Positions 34,600 to 43,581 of a DNA stretch of 64,000 nt are shown here, piece by piece. A program made the translations under genes and the position numbers. How positions within the stretch are numbered: position 1 is the stretch's first letter; every line of letters begins with the position of its first letter. This DNA is from Cyanobacteria bacterium SZAS-4 (lineage in GTDB: Bacteria > Cyanobacteriota > Vampirovibrionia > Obscuribacterales > Obscuribacteraceae), in NCBI GenBank assembly GCA_018266255.1, contig JAFEAT010000009.1, positions 62,001 to 126,000 on the forward strand, given 5' to 3'. The notes under the pieces were generated by a model. That model worked only from the letters and a program-made list of their open reading frames with translations. It was not told the DNA's origin and made no database searches.

Positions 34600-36315
34600 C
34601 TATGGAACGAAATAGCTGATTATCCACATCGCCCCAATGAACATGAAGACGAGACCAATTCTCGTGCCTATCGACGGACCGCCGCCTCGTTCGCCCTTAG
34701 CCCTGGTCGCCTTGCCGCCAAGCAAGAAGAGGAATGCCAAACCGATGCACAAAATAGGTGTGAAATAGTGGAGCAGCCAAATCGGCGTATTGACAGGCAA
34801 TTTTACAATGCACAGCTTGGGCGGACGTCCGGCTTTGGACGCTTTTACCGGTTCGGGAAAGTATTGTTTGCCATTGCTAAAGGCAAGCAGGTAAATAGTT
34901 CCGGGCACTGAACCGGCAATGAATTTGGCATTGCGATCGAATCCATGCGCAAAGAATTTTCGCGTGTCGCCACTCGGCAATTTCGTCACTGCATTCAAGC
35001 AGTGGATTCCACCGGCATAAAATGCGGCTTCCTTCACCCATTTTCCATTTTCAGCAGACTCTAGTATTTTCTCGAGAGGAAGATTTACCTGTGGAACGTC
35101 GACAAAATCTCCCACACTATCGCTAGTACTTTCCAACCGATCTACTGATGGCATCTCGGGTCTGAAGCTAATCGGATTTTGCGCTAGCTCACCAAGTTGA
35201 ACTTCTCCTTGCCTCTGTGGATATTCTCGTCGCTGCTGAAACCATGATGTTGCGATCTTGCCGATCATTTCAATCTGGCGCACTATCTTGATTTCAGGTC
35301 CATTTTTCGAGTACAGAATGGTTCCATCTTCTCGCTGCAATCCCATCGGTGTTTCTTCAAACCAAACTTCTTTGTTCAGCAACGAACTCAAAATGGAATC
35401 TTTGAAATCCATCAAATCAGGTCCCATAGCCGTAATAGTGGCGGCATAAAGTTGATTACCGATTTTATATGTTGGCTCACCATTGGGAGAAATCACCAGA
35501 TCGATTTGACCATCTGAAGTTTTGTAGGACGTTCCTTTCAGATGATTGAGTTGCGTCGGTTTGGTAGCGCTAGTGTTCAAGACGTTTAGCATCATGTAGC
35601 CGCAAAAAATCAAAACGGCAACAACGATCAGAGAAATAAAAACACCACTAGAACGCTGCAACAGAATCAGAAAACTCTGCATTGCATCGGTTTGACTGCC
35701 GTCTTTCTTTTTATCCTGACGCGGGCGCGGGGGTTGAGGCGGAGCGTTATCGTCTTTGAATCTGCTTGAACTTTTCCCTGCGGAACCTTTACCAGAGCTG
35801 TCGGCGGGCAGACGTGCGTTAGTTTGCCGCGGCAAAGATTTGGGCGAGACGATTGCATTTGAAGACGACGACGGTGAAGAAGATGAAGGTCTTACATCCG
35901 GCAACGGTCGATTTAGAGTTGCCATCGACGATGTAGACATTGTGTTGGCACGACGGAATAAAGTTTCAGCGTCATCGACAAGTCCGAGTTGCTGATAAGT
36001 CGAGGCGAGACGCAACACCATATCGATGACCATGGGGTGTTTGCGTCCAAGAACCTTTTCGCCGATTACAAGAAGCCGCTTGTAATGTGGCATCGCCTCC
36101 GTGTAGCGACCCATCTGATAATAGATGTCGCCAAGGCTTTGCAAGCACGCAATCGTGTCTGGGTCACCCGCGCCGTAGTTTCGCTCCAGCACATCAAGAG
36201 CGCGCCGATAAATGGGTTCGGCAGCGCTGTAATTTTTCTGTTTAAAGGCTTGAGCAGCGTATTCTAACGATGTCGCGACATCGATAAGCTCTCGTTCAGC
36301 ATCTCCGGCAGGCAT
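34600..36315 (-). CDS. TPR membrane protein
   Basis: 571 residues. Residues about 15-130 hold three tetratricopeptide repeats of the kinesin-light-chain type (AEPIYRRALDVLERNYGAGDPDT, LQSLGDIYYQMGRYTEAMPHYKRLL). A Ser/Pro/Lys-rich disordered linker leads to a membrane helix (GVFISLIVVAVLIFCGYMMLN), a soluble beta-rich region with KIGNQLYAATITAMGPDLM, and two C-terminal hydrophobic helices. The TPR domain is likely cytoplasmic. No enzymatic motif; a scaffold role is plausible. It lies upstream of trp on the same strand. Confidence 0.7.
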   Translation of the reverse strand: MPAGDAERELIDVATSLEYAAQAFKQKNYSAAEPIYRRALDVLERNYGAGDPDTIACLQSLGDIYYQMGRYTEAMPHYKRLLVIGEKVLGRKHPMVIDMVLRLASTYQQLGLVDDAETLFRRANTMSTSSMATLNRPLPDVRPSSSSPSSSSNAIVSPKSLPRQTNARLPADSSGKGSAGKSSSRFKDDNAPPQPPRPRQDKKKDGSQTDAMQSFLILLQRSSGVFISLIVVAVLIFCGYMMLNVLNTSATKPTQLNHLKGTSYKTSDGQIDLVISPNGEPTYKIGNQLYAATITAMGPDLMDFKDSILSSLLNKEVWFEETPMGLQREDGTILYSKNGPEIKIVRQIEMIGKIATSWFQQRREYPQRQGEVQLGELAQNPISFRPEMPSVDRLESTSDSVGDFVDVPQVNLPLEKILESAENGKWVKEAAFYAGGIHCLNAVTKLPSGDTRKFFAHGFDRNAKFIAGSVPGTIYLLAFSNGKQYFPEPVKASKAGRPPKLCIVKLPVNTPIWLLHYFTPILCIGLAFLFLLGGKATRAKGERGGGPSIGTRIGLVFMFIGAMWIISYFVP

Positions 36316-36376
36316 CCACCAATCTCACGTGATTTCATAGGAAACATACCCGAAATTGGTGGATAATCCAACCAGA

Positions 36377-36889
36377 TCATCGATTCCGACTTGCCTGACT
36401 ACTCTGTGTTCCGTGATAGCTGAAGAACTTTCCGCTTAAAACGGCACTACGAGCTTTTAGAACGTCGGCAGCTGACATGGCATAGGTGTCATAAACGCGG
36501 TCGAACCCGCTTGCAGCACCTGCTTGAGCAGCTCTATCTGCTGAGTAATTAGAGTTGTTGTAGGCGCTGGCAACGCCGCTCTGTTCAGGCGTCCAGGTGT
36601 CTCTGGAGATGTTGTAATTTGTTGGTGTAACTCCGTTCGAGGGGTCAAAGGATTCATTCGAGTATCCGGGGTTGTTCCAGGCACTGCTGGCGCCTGGCAT
36701 GTTTGCTCCTTCAGTTGTAACTGGGTATGCGGTGTACTGTTGGCTGTACTGCTGCGTGTTCTGACTCGAACCTGGTGCTTTGAAAGCGATTTGATTTCTG
36801 ACGTTGCGAGTCTGATTCTGAGCGGTTGCAGACGGTGGAAATAAAACACAGGCAATAGTAAATAGCGTCACTAATAAAAGTGATGACAT
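36377..36889 (-). CDS. Secreted Asn/Gln/Tyr-rich hypothetical protein
   Basis: 170 residues from the ATG at 36889, which has GGGGAGG five bases upstream and a signal peptide downstream (MSSLLLVTLFTIACVLFPPSATAQ). The mature part is low-complexity in Asn, Ser, Gln, Tyr and Ala, with a more regular C-terminus (AMSAADVLKARSAVLSGKFFSYHG). No family recognised; it could be an extracellular or periplasmic matrix protein. Confidence 0.6.
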   Translation of the reverse strand: MSSLLLVTLFTIACVLFPPSATAQNQTRNVRNQIAFKAPGSSQNTQQYSQQYTAYPVTTEGANMPGASSAWNNPGYSNESFDPSNGVTPTNYNISRDTWTPEQSGVASAYNNSNYSADRAAQAGAASGFDRVYDTYAMSAADVLKARSAVLSGKFFSYHGTQSSQASRNR

Positions 36890-37072
36890 AAGAACCTCCC
36901 CAAGTTGCAATGCAACTTCGGTAGTAAGAATCTGGTAAGTGCGAATGGGTCTCCGTGGAGTCTATATACGCGGTCTGAATTTTCTGGACAGGGTTTCCGA
37001 AAATTTTTCGAGTTCGATTTTGAAAGCTCAGTGAAGGAAATCCGAGGCACCACGGATAGGGGCACGCAGCAA

Positions 37073-37100
37073 AGAACGCCGACTTAGATAGCGGCGTTCT
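37073..37100 (-). terminator. Stem-loop downstream of the 37147 gene
   Basis: AGAACGCCG and CGGCGTTCT form a perfect nine-base stem with a ten-base loop, 46 bases after the stop of the minus-strand gene at 37147. On that strand it is followed by only three T residues, so it is a weak intrinsic terminator at best. Confidence 0.45.
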
Positions 37101-37146
37101 CGCTTATGCGGTTACCTTATCTAGTCCTCAGTGATTTGTGGAGACC

Positions 37147-37872
37147 TTAGTGATTTGTGTGCACGTCGGTCTGCTCTTGGATGTGGCGCCAATATTTAGC
37201 AAGCGCTTCACTTGGCTGAGGAAGGGGTCTGAATCCACCGGTGCCGTATGGATCTTCGTTCTTGTAGCGGTTTTCCACGCCCTCGAGGTACTTCTTCGCA
37301 TCGGCGTCTACCTGGCGGCGCTCTTCCGGAGTCATGTGCGAGCGAACTTCGGCGACGATCTGCTTCTCTTCGAGCTGAGCGCGACGTCTAACTTCATCGT
37401 GCATTGGACAATCTGGTGCTTCAGGGAATTTGCCAGGATTGATAGTCATCTGCATTCCCCAGCGATGAACTTCATCCTGGTATTTCTGGATAGCCTTTTC
37501 TTCCGCTTCGTAAGCTTTGTATTTAGCCTGTTCTCGCGGATCCTTGCTGTCTTTCATCTGCTGAACAACTTTTTCTTGAATCTGTTCGTCGAGAGTTTGA
37601 TGGTGAAGCGAGAATAGCTCCTTCACTCCGTGCCAGAGCTTCTCCAGACCAGTCGAATGGTCCTTTGCTTCCTGGTCGAATCCGATCAAATCGATTTGAG
37701 GTAATATCCCTTTGACGTCCTTCAATTGTTTGTCGAACTGCTTGAAGAATTCGCGGTGATCAGCATCGTAGATGCCGATTGGAGAGTTTTCCATAAGTCT
37801 AGTAATTTTTTCTGCGTCGCGTACACGTTCGTCGGGCGACACAATTTGCGCAGCATGGTCTTTAAAGCTCAT
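37147..37872 (-). CDS. Charged helical hypothetical protein
   Basis: 241 residues with TAGGAG before the ATG. Very rich in Glu, Lys, Gln and Asp; long helices are likely (EKVVQQMKDSKDPREQAKYKAYEAEEKAIQKYQDEV, shown as separate helical blocks around residues 105-140). It ends in a Pro/Gly-rich tail with EDPYGTGGFRPLPQ. No signal peptide, membrane segment or known domain. Function unknown. Confidence 0.65.
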   Translation of the reverse strand: MSFKDHAAQIVSPDERVRDAEKITRLMENSPIGIYDADHREFFKQFDKQLKDVKGILPQIDLIGFDQEAKDHSTGLEKLWHGVKELFSLHHQTLDEQIQEKVVQQMKDSKDPREQAKYKAYEAEEKAIQKYQDEVHRWGMQMTINPGKFPEAPDCPMHDEVRRRAQLEEKQIVAEVRSHMTPEERRQVDADAKKYLEGVENRYKNEDPYGTGGFRPLPQPSEALAKYWRHIQEQTDVHTNH

Positions 37873-38039
37873 ATGCGGCTCCTAGTAAAATCGGGAAGGC
37901 GTAGTAATACAGACAACTAAGGTCGTCCGGGAAATTCGCTTGAGAGAGAGGCGTCTCCAAGAATAGTTATACCGATCGCTAGTGACAACTTTGTGACAAC
38001 CGCGTGACAAAGAAGCGACAAAAACATTTACGCCGCGAC

Positions 38040-38068
38040 GACGCCATCACATGTGGTGCGACGGCGTC
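38040..38068. promoter_or_regulatory. Stem-loop containing the recurring CACATGTGGTG motif
   Basis: GACGCC and GGCGTC form a six-base stem around a loop that itself contains the near-palindrome CATCACATGTGGTG. It lies between two minus-strand genes, in a region rich in GTGGTG/GCGGTG words. Related to the sites at 17450 and 22651. Confidence 0.35.
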
Positions 38069-38135
38069 AGGAGTGTGGTGGTGCGCGGTGCCTTCGAGCG
38101 GTGCGCTGTGTATAGGTGTGTACGGTGCGCGGGGA

Positions 38136-38693
38136 CTAGTTAGGGTAGCCCCAGGCTTCCGGCAGAGCGCTTCGATGTCCTGTGGTCAAGCCGGGCGTAT
38201 AGATGCCGGAGTTGATACGGTGACTCTGGTCAAAACCTTCGAATGGCGGCGGTCCATCGGTTCCTTCATCGCCATAAATCAGGTCGGCTGCGCCAGCTGA
38301 GTTGCGAACAAAACTTTCCATCGAAGTTGGAGGCAAAAATCCCAGTCGTCCAAAAGTGCGATCCAAAATCGCACTGGTAGCGGGCGCCAACCTGACGCGC
38401 TGAGCACCCGTGTCGCGGGGTCTCGGCTGTGCGGTCCTTGGCTGCGAACTGGAACTGTTTCCGTAGTTCCCAGAAGCGCCAGAACTTGCGACACCACTAG
38501 CGATACCAGCATCTGCTCCACGGCTCTCACTTGAATTTGTTGAACCAAGATCAAACTCTTGATATGCGCCAGAGGCTCTGGCATCAGCTATCGATGTATT
38601 CCAATCAGCCGCCCTCGCAGGACCACCGGCCAAGGCAGCCACCGCAGTGCTGAGCAGAACCATCCCGACACCAATTGCTCGATAAGCGCTCAT
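38136..38693 (-). CDS. Secreted hypothetical protein
   Basis: 185 residues from the ATG at 38693 (a GTG three codons earlier is possible), with GAGAGTGAG upstream. Signal peptide MSAYRAIGVGMVLLSTAVAA..GPARA. A Ser/Gly/Ala-rich spacer follows, then a more ordered part (RLAPATSAILDRTFGRLGFLPPTSMESFVRNSAG). Nothing recognisable as a domain. The style matches the secreted protein at 36377. Confidence 0.6.
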   Translation of the reverse strand: MSAYRAIGVGMVLLSTAVAALAGGPARAADWNTSIADARASGAYQEFDLGSTNSSESRGADAGIASGVASSGASGNYGNSSSSQPRTAQPRPRDTGAQRVRLAPATSAILDRTFGRLGFLPPTSMESFVRNSAGAADLIYGDEGTDGPPPFEGFDQSHRINSGIYTPGLTTGHRSALPEAWGYPN

Positions 38694-39025
38694 TAAACTC
38701 ACTCTCTTGAATGAAACCCCGGTTCACCCAACGATGATGCTCGCGCGCGTCTGTATATTTCCGGAATAAGGTGTGAATTATTTGGGTCAATTTTGCCCGA
38801 TCTTTGACAATGCTGCCGAATGAAGCTCCTGGCTCCCGACTATCAAGATTCTGTCAAGAGCCATGATGCCAACAGGCTGACCAAAACCAATCACACAAAG
38901 TCTACACATTACTCAGCTATACAGGAAAAGAGATCTGTCTTCAGCACGCTTTTGGCCGGCGCCTTCCGTCGGCCAGTGTCAACGTGCGCGGAATCAATGG
39001 CATCCGGAGCCGAAGGGGCGTTTTT
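38694..39025. other. Divergent intergenic region
   Basis: About 330 bases between the secreted protein and the RND gene. A 69-codon frame at 38820 has no ribosome site or family features. A hairpin TGGCCG...CGGCCA (38953-38975) lies 50 bases before the RND start. No convincing promoter was found. Confidence 0.4.
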
Positions 39026-42000
39026 GTGAATAAGTTTTTCGAGCAGACTCTACACAAACCATTTTTAGTACTTGTATTAGCTTGCATTCTCGTCGCTTGC
39101 GGGCTGGCAGCGTATCAAAATCTGCCACTGGAAGCCTATCCAGACGTAGCAAACATGCAAGCCCGCGTCATTACGCAAGTGCCCGGAAAAGCGGCGGAAG
39201 AAGTCGAGAAATTAGTGACAATTCCAATTGAAAAGGAATTGAATGGAATTCCGCACTCGGATCCTCCTCGTTCGATTTCTATTTTTGGATTGTCCGTAAT
39301 CACTGTTGTCTTTGACGACACAGTAGACCCTTATGTCGCTCGGCAACAGGTTCTAGAAAGGCTCGCCAATGCTGCAGTGCCGCCCAATGTGCAGCCACAA
39401 CTCGATCCCAATGCATCTCCCGTCGGCGAAGTCTATCGCTACACCATCGAAGGAAAACATTGGTCTTCGATGGATCGAAAAGAAGCGCAAGATTGGATTC
39501 TCAATCGGAAGTTTAAATCGATTCAGGGAATAGTTGACTCAACCGGATTCGGCGGACCATCAAAGGTATACCAGGTCGAAATCGATCCGGGGCGGTTGCG
39601 CGCAACAGGCATCTCACAATCTCAAATCGCATCTGCCATCGTTAGTTCAAACGGCTCCACAGGCGGAAGCTACATCGTCCGCAACGACCAAAACTACATG
39701 GTCAGAGGTCTCGGTTTGCTCCGTTCTGTGAAAGATATCGAGAACGTTGTCATCACCGCAAATCCCGACAACGTGCCGATTCGCGTGGGCGATGTGGCAC
39801 ACGTTAGCATCGGAGCTGCAATCAGAAAAGGCCAAGTCGGAAAGAATGACGATGACGATGTAGTGGAAGGAATTTTGCTGATGCGTCGCGGCGAAAATCC
39901 ATCCGATGCTGTCAATAACATCAAAGCGCATTGGGATGAAGTGGCGCAGTCGCTACCAGACGGCATGCACCTGGAGCCACTCTACGACAGAACTGCGCTC
40001 GTCAAACGCACGATAAACACTATCGGTGAGAATGTCGCAGAAGGCATCATTCTCGTCATAGTTTTGCTTATGCTGTTTCTATTTCAAGTGCGTAGCGCTT
40101 TGATCTGCGCCGTTGTTATTCCGCTCGCACTACTGTTTGCCTTCTGCATGCTAACACTTTGCAAAGTGCCGGCGAATTTGCTTTCACTGGGCGCAATCGA
40201 TTTCGGTATCATCGTGGACGGTGCGGTCGTTATGGTGGAAAACATTGTGCGCCACCTCTCGCACCTGGCCGAACAGAACAAGTACGGCGGCGTAGATGTG
40301 CTCCACACAGTCGTGACAGCGGCATCGGAAGTCGCCAAACCGATTCTATTTTCTACTTCAATTATTGTCATGACTTTCCTTCCGATCTTGAGTTTCGAAA
40401 GAGTTGAAGGAAAGCTCTTTCGCCCGCTTGCAATCACGATGAACTTCAATCTCATCGGCGCCGTTGTAATCACAATGACAGTGATACCGGTATTGTGCTA
40501 CTTGATCTACCGTCGCAAATTACCGTCAGACAAAGAAAGCCCAATCATGCTTTGGCTTGAAAAACTGTACCTTCCAATATTGAACTTCGCTATCAATCAC
40601 CGCATCATTATTAGCACAATAGCGTTTAGTGCACTTTTGTTCTCGCTATCGTTGACACCATTTTTGGGGTCAGAGTTTTTGCCAGAGTTAGAAGAAGGGA
40701 ATATCTGGCTACGCGTAACGATTCTGCCGACGAGCGCATCGCTAGACAAAGCGGTAAAAGTAGCAAAAGAAATCAGGCATGTAATCAAAGAATACCCGGA
40801 AGTGACAAACGTGGTATCACAAGTCGGTTCACCCGATGATGGTACCGATCCAAACACTTACTCCACAATCGAAATACTAGTGGATCTCAAACCGCAGTCA
40901 GAGTGGGGACCAGAATTCAAAAGCAAAGAAGCCCTGGTGCGTTCGATTGAAGGAAAGCTGGATCATGAGATGCCGGGCTTTCTCTACAACTTCTCTCAAT
41001 ACATAAAAGACAATATGGACGAAGCTATCGGCGGCGTCAAAGGTGAATTCGGCGCTAAAATTTACGGTCCCGATCTTGCGGTGCTGACCAGCCTTGGCAA
41101 GCATGTGCGCAAAATTGTCGCCAGTGTGCCAGGCATGGTAGACGTTGCCAACGATCAGCTATTGGGTCAACCACAGCTCCTCGTCACTATCGATCAAGAA
41201 CGCGCTTCACGCTATGGAATTACATCAAACGACATTTTGGACATTGTCGAAACATCGGTGGGAGGAAAAAACATCACTGAAGTAATCGATGGCGAGAAGC
41301 GATTCCCTGTAGTTCTGCGCTTCCAGAAAGCGTACCGTGACAAAGAAGCTGACCTGCGGAATATTTTAGTGAACACGCCATCGGGGCAAAAAATACCCCT
41401 CGGACAGCTGGCCAGTGTTTCGGAACAGTGTGGTGCCACCTCAATTTTGCGAGACGAAAACGAGCGAAGAATAGCTGTCAAAGCGAATATCAGAGGGCGC
41501 GACCTGGGCTCTGCCGTGCTAGAAGCACAAAAACAAATTGCCAAAAATATAGTGCTGCCACCTGGATACCACATCGAGTACAGCGGACAGTACGATCGAG
41601 CCCAAGAAGCCATGGCGCGCCTTGCGGTGGTCGTTCCAATTACGTTGGGACTGATCTTTCTGCTCTTGTACACAGCCTTTGGCAGCGCTTACATTGCGGC
41701 GCTCGTCATGCTGACCGTGCCGCTTGCAGCGACAGGTGGGATTATTGCTCTGTTCCTTTCCGGCACCCACTTCAGCATCTCCGCAGGCGTCGGCTTCATC
41801 GCTTTATTCGGTGTATCGATTCAATGCGGCGTCATCTTGGTTTCAAAAATTCGCGAAATGTGCGGTGACGATACGTTCGATCGGGAAGCACTGATTTCGG
41901 CATGTCTAATCAGATTGCGCCCAGACATGATCGCCACATTAGTCGCACTTGGGGGTCTGATACCAGCGGCACTGTCAAACGGCATTGGCTCTCAAAGCCA

Positions 42001-42172
42001 GAAGCCATTTGCGATAGTGATTGTCGGCGGAATACTGCCTGCTACATTGTTAACGCTAGTTGTGCTTCCGTCGCTCTACAGCTGGTTTGCCGGGGGCTGC
42101 AAAGTGAATTGGAGAATTCCGTTCAGGACTGCAGATCAGGAAACAGATCCGCAAATAGATCCTTCGATTTGA
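39026..42172 (+). CDS. CzcA/CusA-type heavy-metal RND efflux transporter
   Basis: 1048 residues from the GTG at 39026, with AAGGGG eight bases upstream; the frame opens earlier at 38984 but without a membrane-type start. Full RND layout: TM1, a large periplasmic loop (YPDVANMQARVITQVPGKAAEEVEK), TM2-6 with the heavy-metal-subfamily TM4 motif LGAIDFGIIVDGAVVMVEN, a second loop beginning LGSEFLPELEEGNIWLRVTILP, and TM7-12 ending near residue 1030. It is a proton-driven exporter, normally working with a membrane fusion protein and outer-membrane channel. Neither is adjacent here. Confidence 0.9.
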   Translation: MNKFFEQTLHKPFLVLVLACILVACGLAAYQNLPLEAYPDVANMQARVITQVPGKAAEEVEKLVTIPIEKELNGIPHSDPPRSISIFGLSVITVVFDDTVDPYVARQQVLERLANAAVPPNVQPQLDPNASPVGEVYRYTIEGKHWSSMDRKEAQDWILNRKFKSIQGIVDSTGFGGPSKVYQVEIDPGRLRATGISQSQIASAIVSSNGSTGGSYIVRNDQNYMVRGLGLLRSVKDIENVVITANPDNVPIRVGDVAHVSIGAAIRKGQVGKNDDDDVVEGILLMRRGENPSDAVNNIKAHWDEVAQSLPDGMHLEPLYDRTALVKRTINTIGENVAEGIILVIVLLMLFLFQVRSALICAVVIPLALLFAFCMLTLCKVPANLLSLGAIDFGIIVDGAVVMVENIVRHLSHLAEQNKYGGVDVLHTVVTAASEVAKPILFSTSIIVMTFLPILSFERVEGKLFRPLAITMNFNLIGAVVITMTVIPVLCYLIYRRKLPSDKESPIMLWLEKLYLPILNFAINHRIIISTIAFSALLFSLSLTPFLGSEFLPELEEGNIWLRVTILPTSASLDKAVKVAKEIRHVIKEYPEVTNVVSQVGSPDDGTDPNTYSTIEILVDLKPQSEWGPEFKSKEALVRSIEGKLDHEMPGFLYNFSQYIKDNMDEAIGGVKGEFGAKIYGPDLAVLTSLGKHVRKIVASVPGMVDVANDQLLGQPQLLVTIDQERASRYGITSNDILDIVETSVGGKNITEVIDGEKRFPVVLRFQKAYRDKEADLRNILVNTPSGQKIPLGQLASVSEQCGATSILRDENERRIAVKANIRGRDLGSAVLEAQKQIAKNIVLPPGYHIEYSGQYDRAQEAMARLAVVVPITLGLIFLLLYTAFGSAYIAALVMLTVPLAATGGIIALFLSGTHFSISAGVGFIALFGVSIQCGVILVSKIREMCGDDTFDREALISACLIRLRPDMIATLVALGGLIPAALSNGIGSQSQKPFAIVIVGGILPATLLTLVVLPSLYSWFAGGCKVNWRIPFRTADQETDPQIDPSI

Positions 42173-42293
42173 TTAAAACGTTGTGACGGAAACTTTGTTG
42201 TGACGTTAAAACTAGAACTTCATCAGTTTCGGAGATCGGACTTGTCTATAATGGTCTGTTATCAGATAAGAGACTCAACAAGCCGGAGCGCCT

Positions 42294-43556
42294 GTGGGAT
42301 ACGTCGAATTAGCCTATGACCTGAGAACAGAACCTACTGACGGCAACGTCAAGAGTGCTCAAAACTGGCTATCCAAACAAAAAAAGTCTGGGGAATCTGT
42401 ATACACAGTGCTTACAGCTTTAATTGAGGCAAGACCCGACGCCAAGACACTAGAATGGTTCGAGAGTTGGTTGCCAGGGCGAGACTTGGACTTACACCAG
42501 CTGTTCTTCGTTAAGAGCGCCGCTGTTCACGATTGGTTAATCGATTTTCTTCGCCAACACAACGACGATGAAAAACTCGGCAAACTTTGGCACCAGCTTA
42601 TGTTTGATTTTACCCTGCCTCCAAGTTCGCTTTCTTATTGGCCAAAGCTGCTAATGAGCGATGATCAGCCACTTATTGAAGGATCCTCTGAATGGCTCAT
42701 CGCCCACGGGAATGGAGAAGAAGATTCTGTCTTCGTGGCGCGTTGCCTGGCGAAGTTGACGAAACGTTCCGACGTGCAGATGAAAATCATGGAAATACTG
42801 AGAGCTTCCAATGATTCCGATCTTGCAGCCACTATCCTCGAACACACGACAAACGATGCAGCAATCGAAATTGGAATTGAAATGCTGAATGCCGTAAGCC
42901 ATCGTCACGGTAGCAACATCGCGACACAGTTGCTGAAGACAGATCCTCAAAGGTACTGGCCGAAGGTGGAACCGTTTTTAAGACGCCACTGGGTCGACAA
43001 GGACGTGTTTCCTTATACTCTTGGCAAGATGATGCATCAAGCACCTCTGGTAGTGGCACCACTTGCTTTTGAGTGGATCGACGATTACCCCAAATCAAAG
43101 ATGATTGCTAGCATCGTTACGCTCGCCCAGACCCAGGAGTCGGTGGATCTCATCTGGGCTGGGTTGCAACCACGTACCACAAAGCCTTTCGCGCCAGAAA
43201 TTTTGGAAATACTGCTTCTGCACTATCGCGGATTGTCTATGCCCAAAGAGGCTACAGAATTTGCAGATGACTGGCTACATAGAAATCAAAACCACAAAAG
43301 GTTCTTTAACATTTTGGCGGGAGTGTTAAGAGCAGGCGCAACCGACGTTCGCCTTCAATTAGCTCGAAATTGGCTTGATAAACTGACAGACGAAGAGGAA
43401 AGAGGTTGCAGCTTAATGGTCCTACGAAGGCGAGCACCAAAGAATTTTAACGACGAAGCACTAGCCTGGGCAAGCAAACATCCAAATATCTTGCAGTCGA
43501 TAGCCATCATAAATGAGTACAAAGAGTTGCCGGATTCGCCCATGGATGACTTCTGA
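42294..43556 (+). CDS. Helical-repeat hypothetical protein
   Basis: 420 residues from GTG with GGAG upstream. Predicted all-helical, with repeated Trp/Leu-containing pairs such as NWLSKQKKSG, WFESWLPGRD, DWLIDFLRQH, EWLIAHGNGEE and DWLHRNQNHK. This resembles HEAT/TPR-type solenoids, though no standard repeat signature is met. No signal peptide. Convergent with the GT39-like gene. Function unknown, possibly a binding scaffold. Confidence 0.6.
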   Translation: MGYVELAYDLRTEPTDGNVKSAQNWLSKQKKSGESVYTVLTALIEARPDAKTLEWFESWLPGRDLDLHQLFFVKSAAVHDWLIDFLRQHNDDEKLGKLWHQLMFDFTLPPSSLSYWPKLLMSDDQPLIEGSSEWLIAHGNGEEDSVFVARCLAKLTKRSDVQMKIMEILRASNDSDLAATILEHTTNDAAIEIGIEMLNAVSHRHGSNIATQLLKTDPQRYWPKVEPFLRRHWVDKDVFPYTLGKMMHQAPLVVAPLAFEWIDDYPKSKMIASIVTLAQTQESVDLIWAGLQPRTTKPFAPEILEILLLHYRGLSMPKEATEFADDWLHRNQNHKRFFNILAGVLRAGATDVRLQLARNWLDKLTDEEERGCSLMVLRRRAPKNFNDEALAWASKHPNILQSIAIINEYKELPDSPMDDF

Positions 43557-43581
43557 CGTACAGAGATCCGATTATCGTCCA

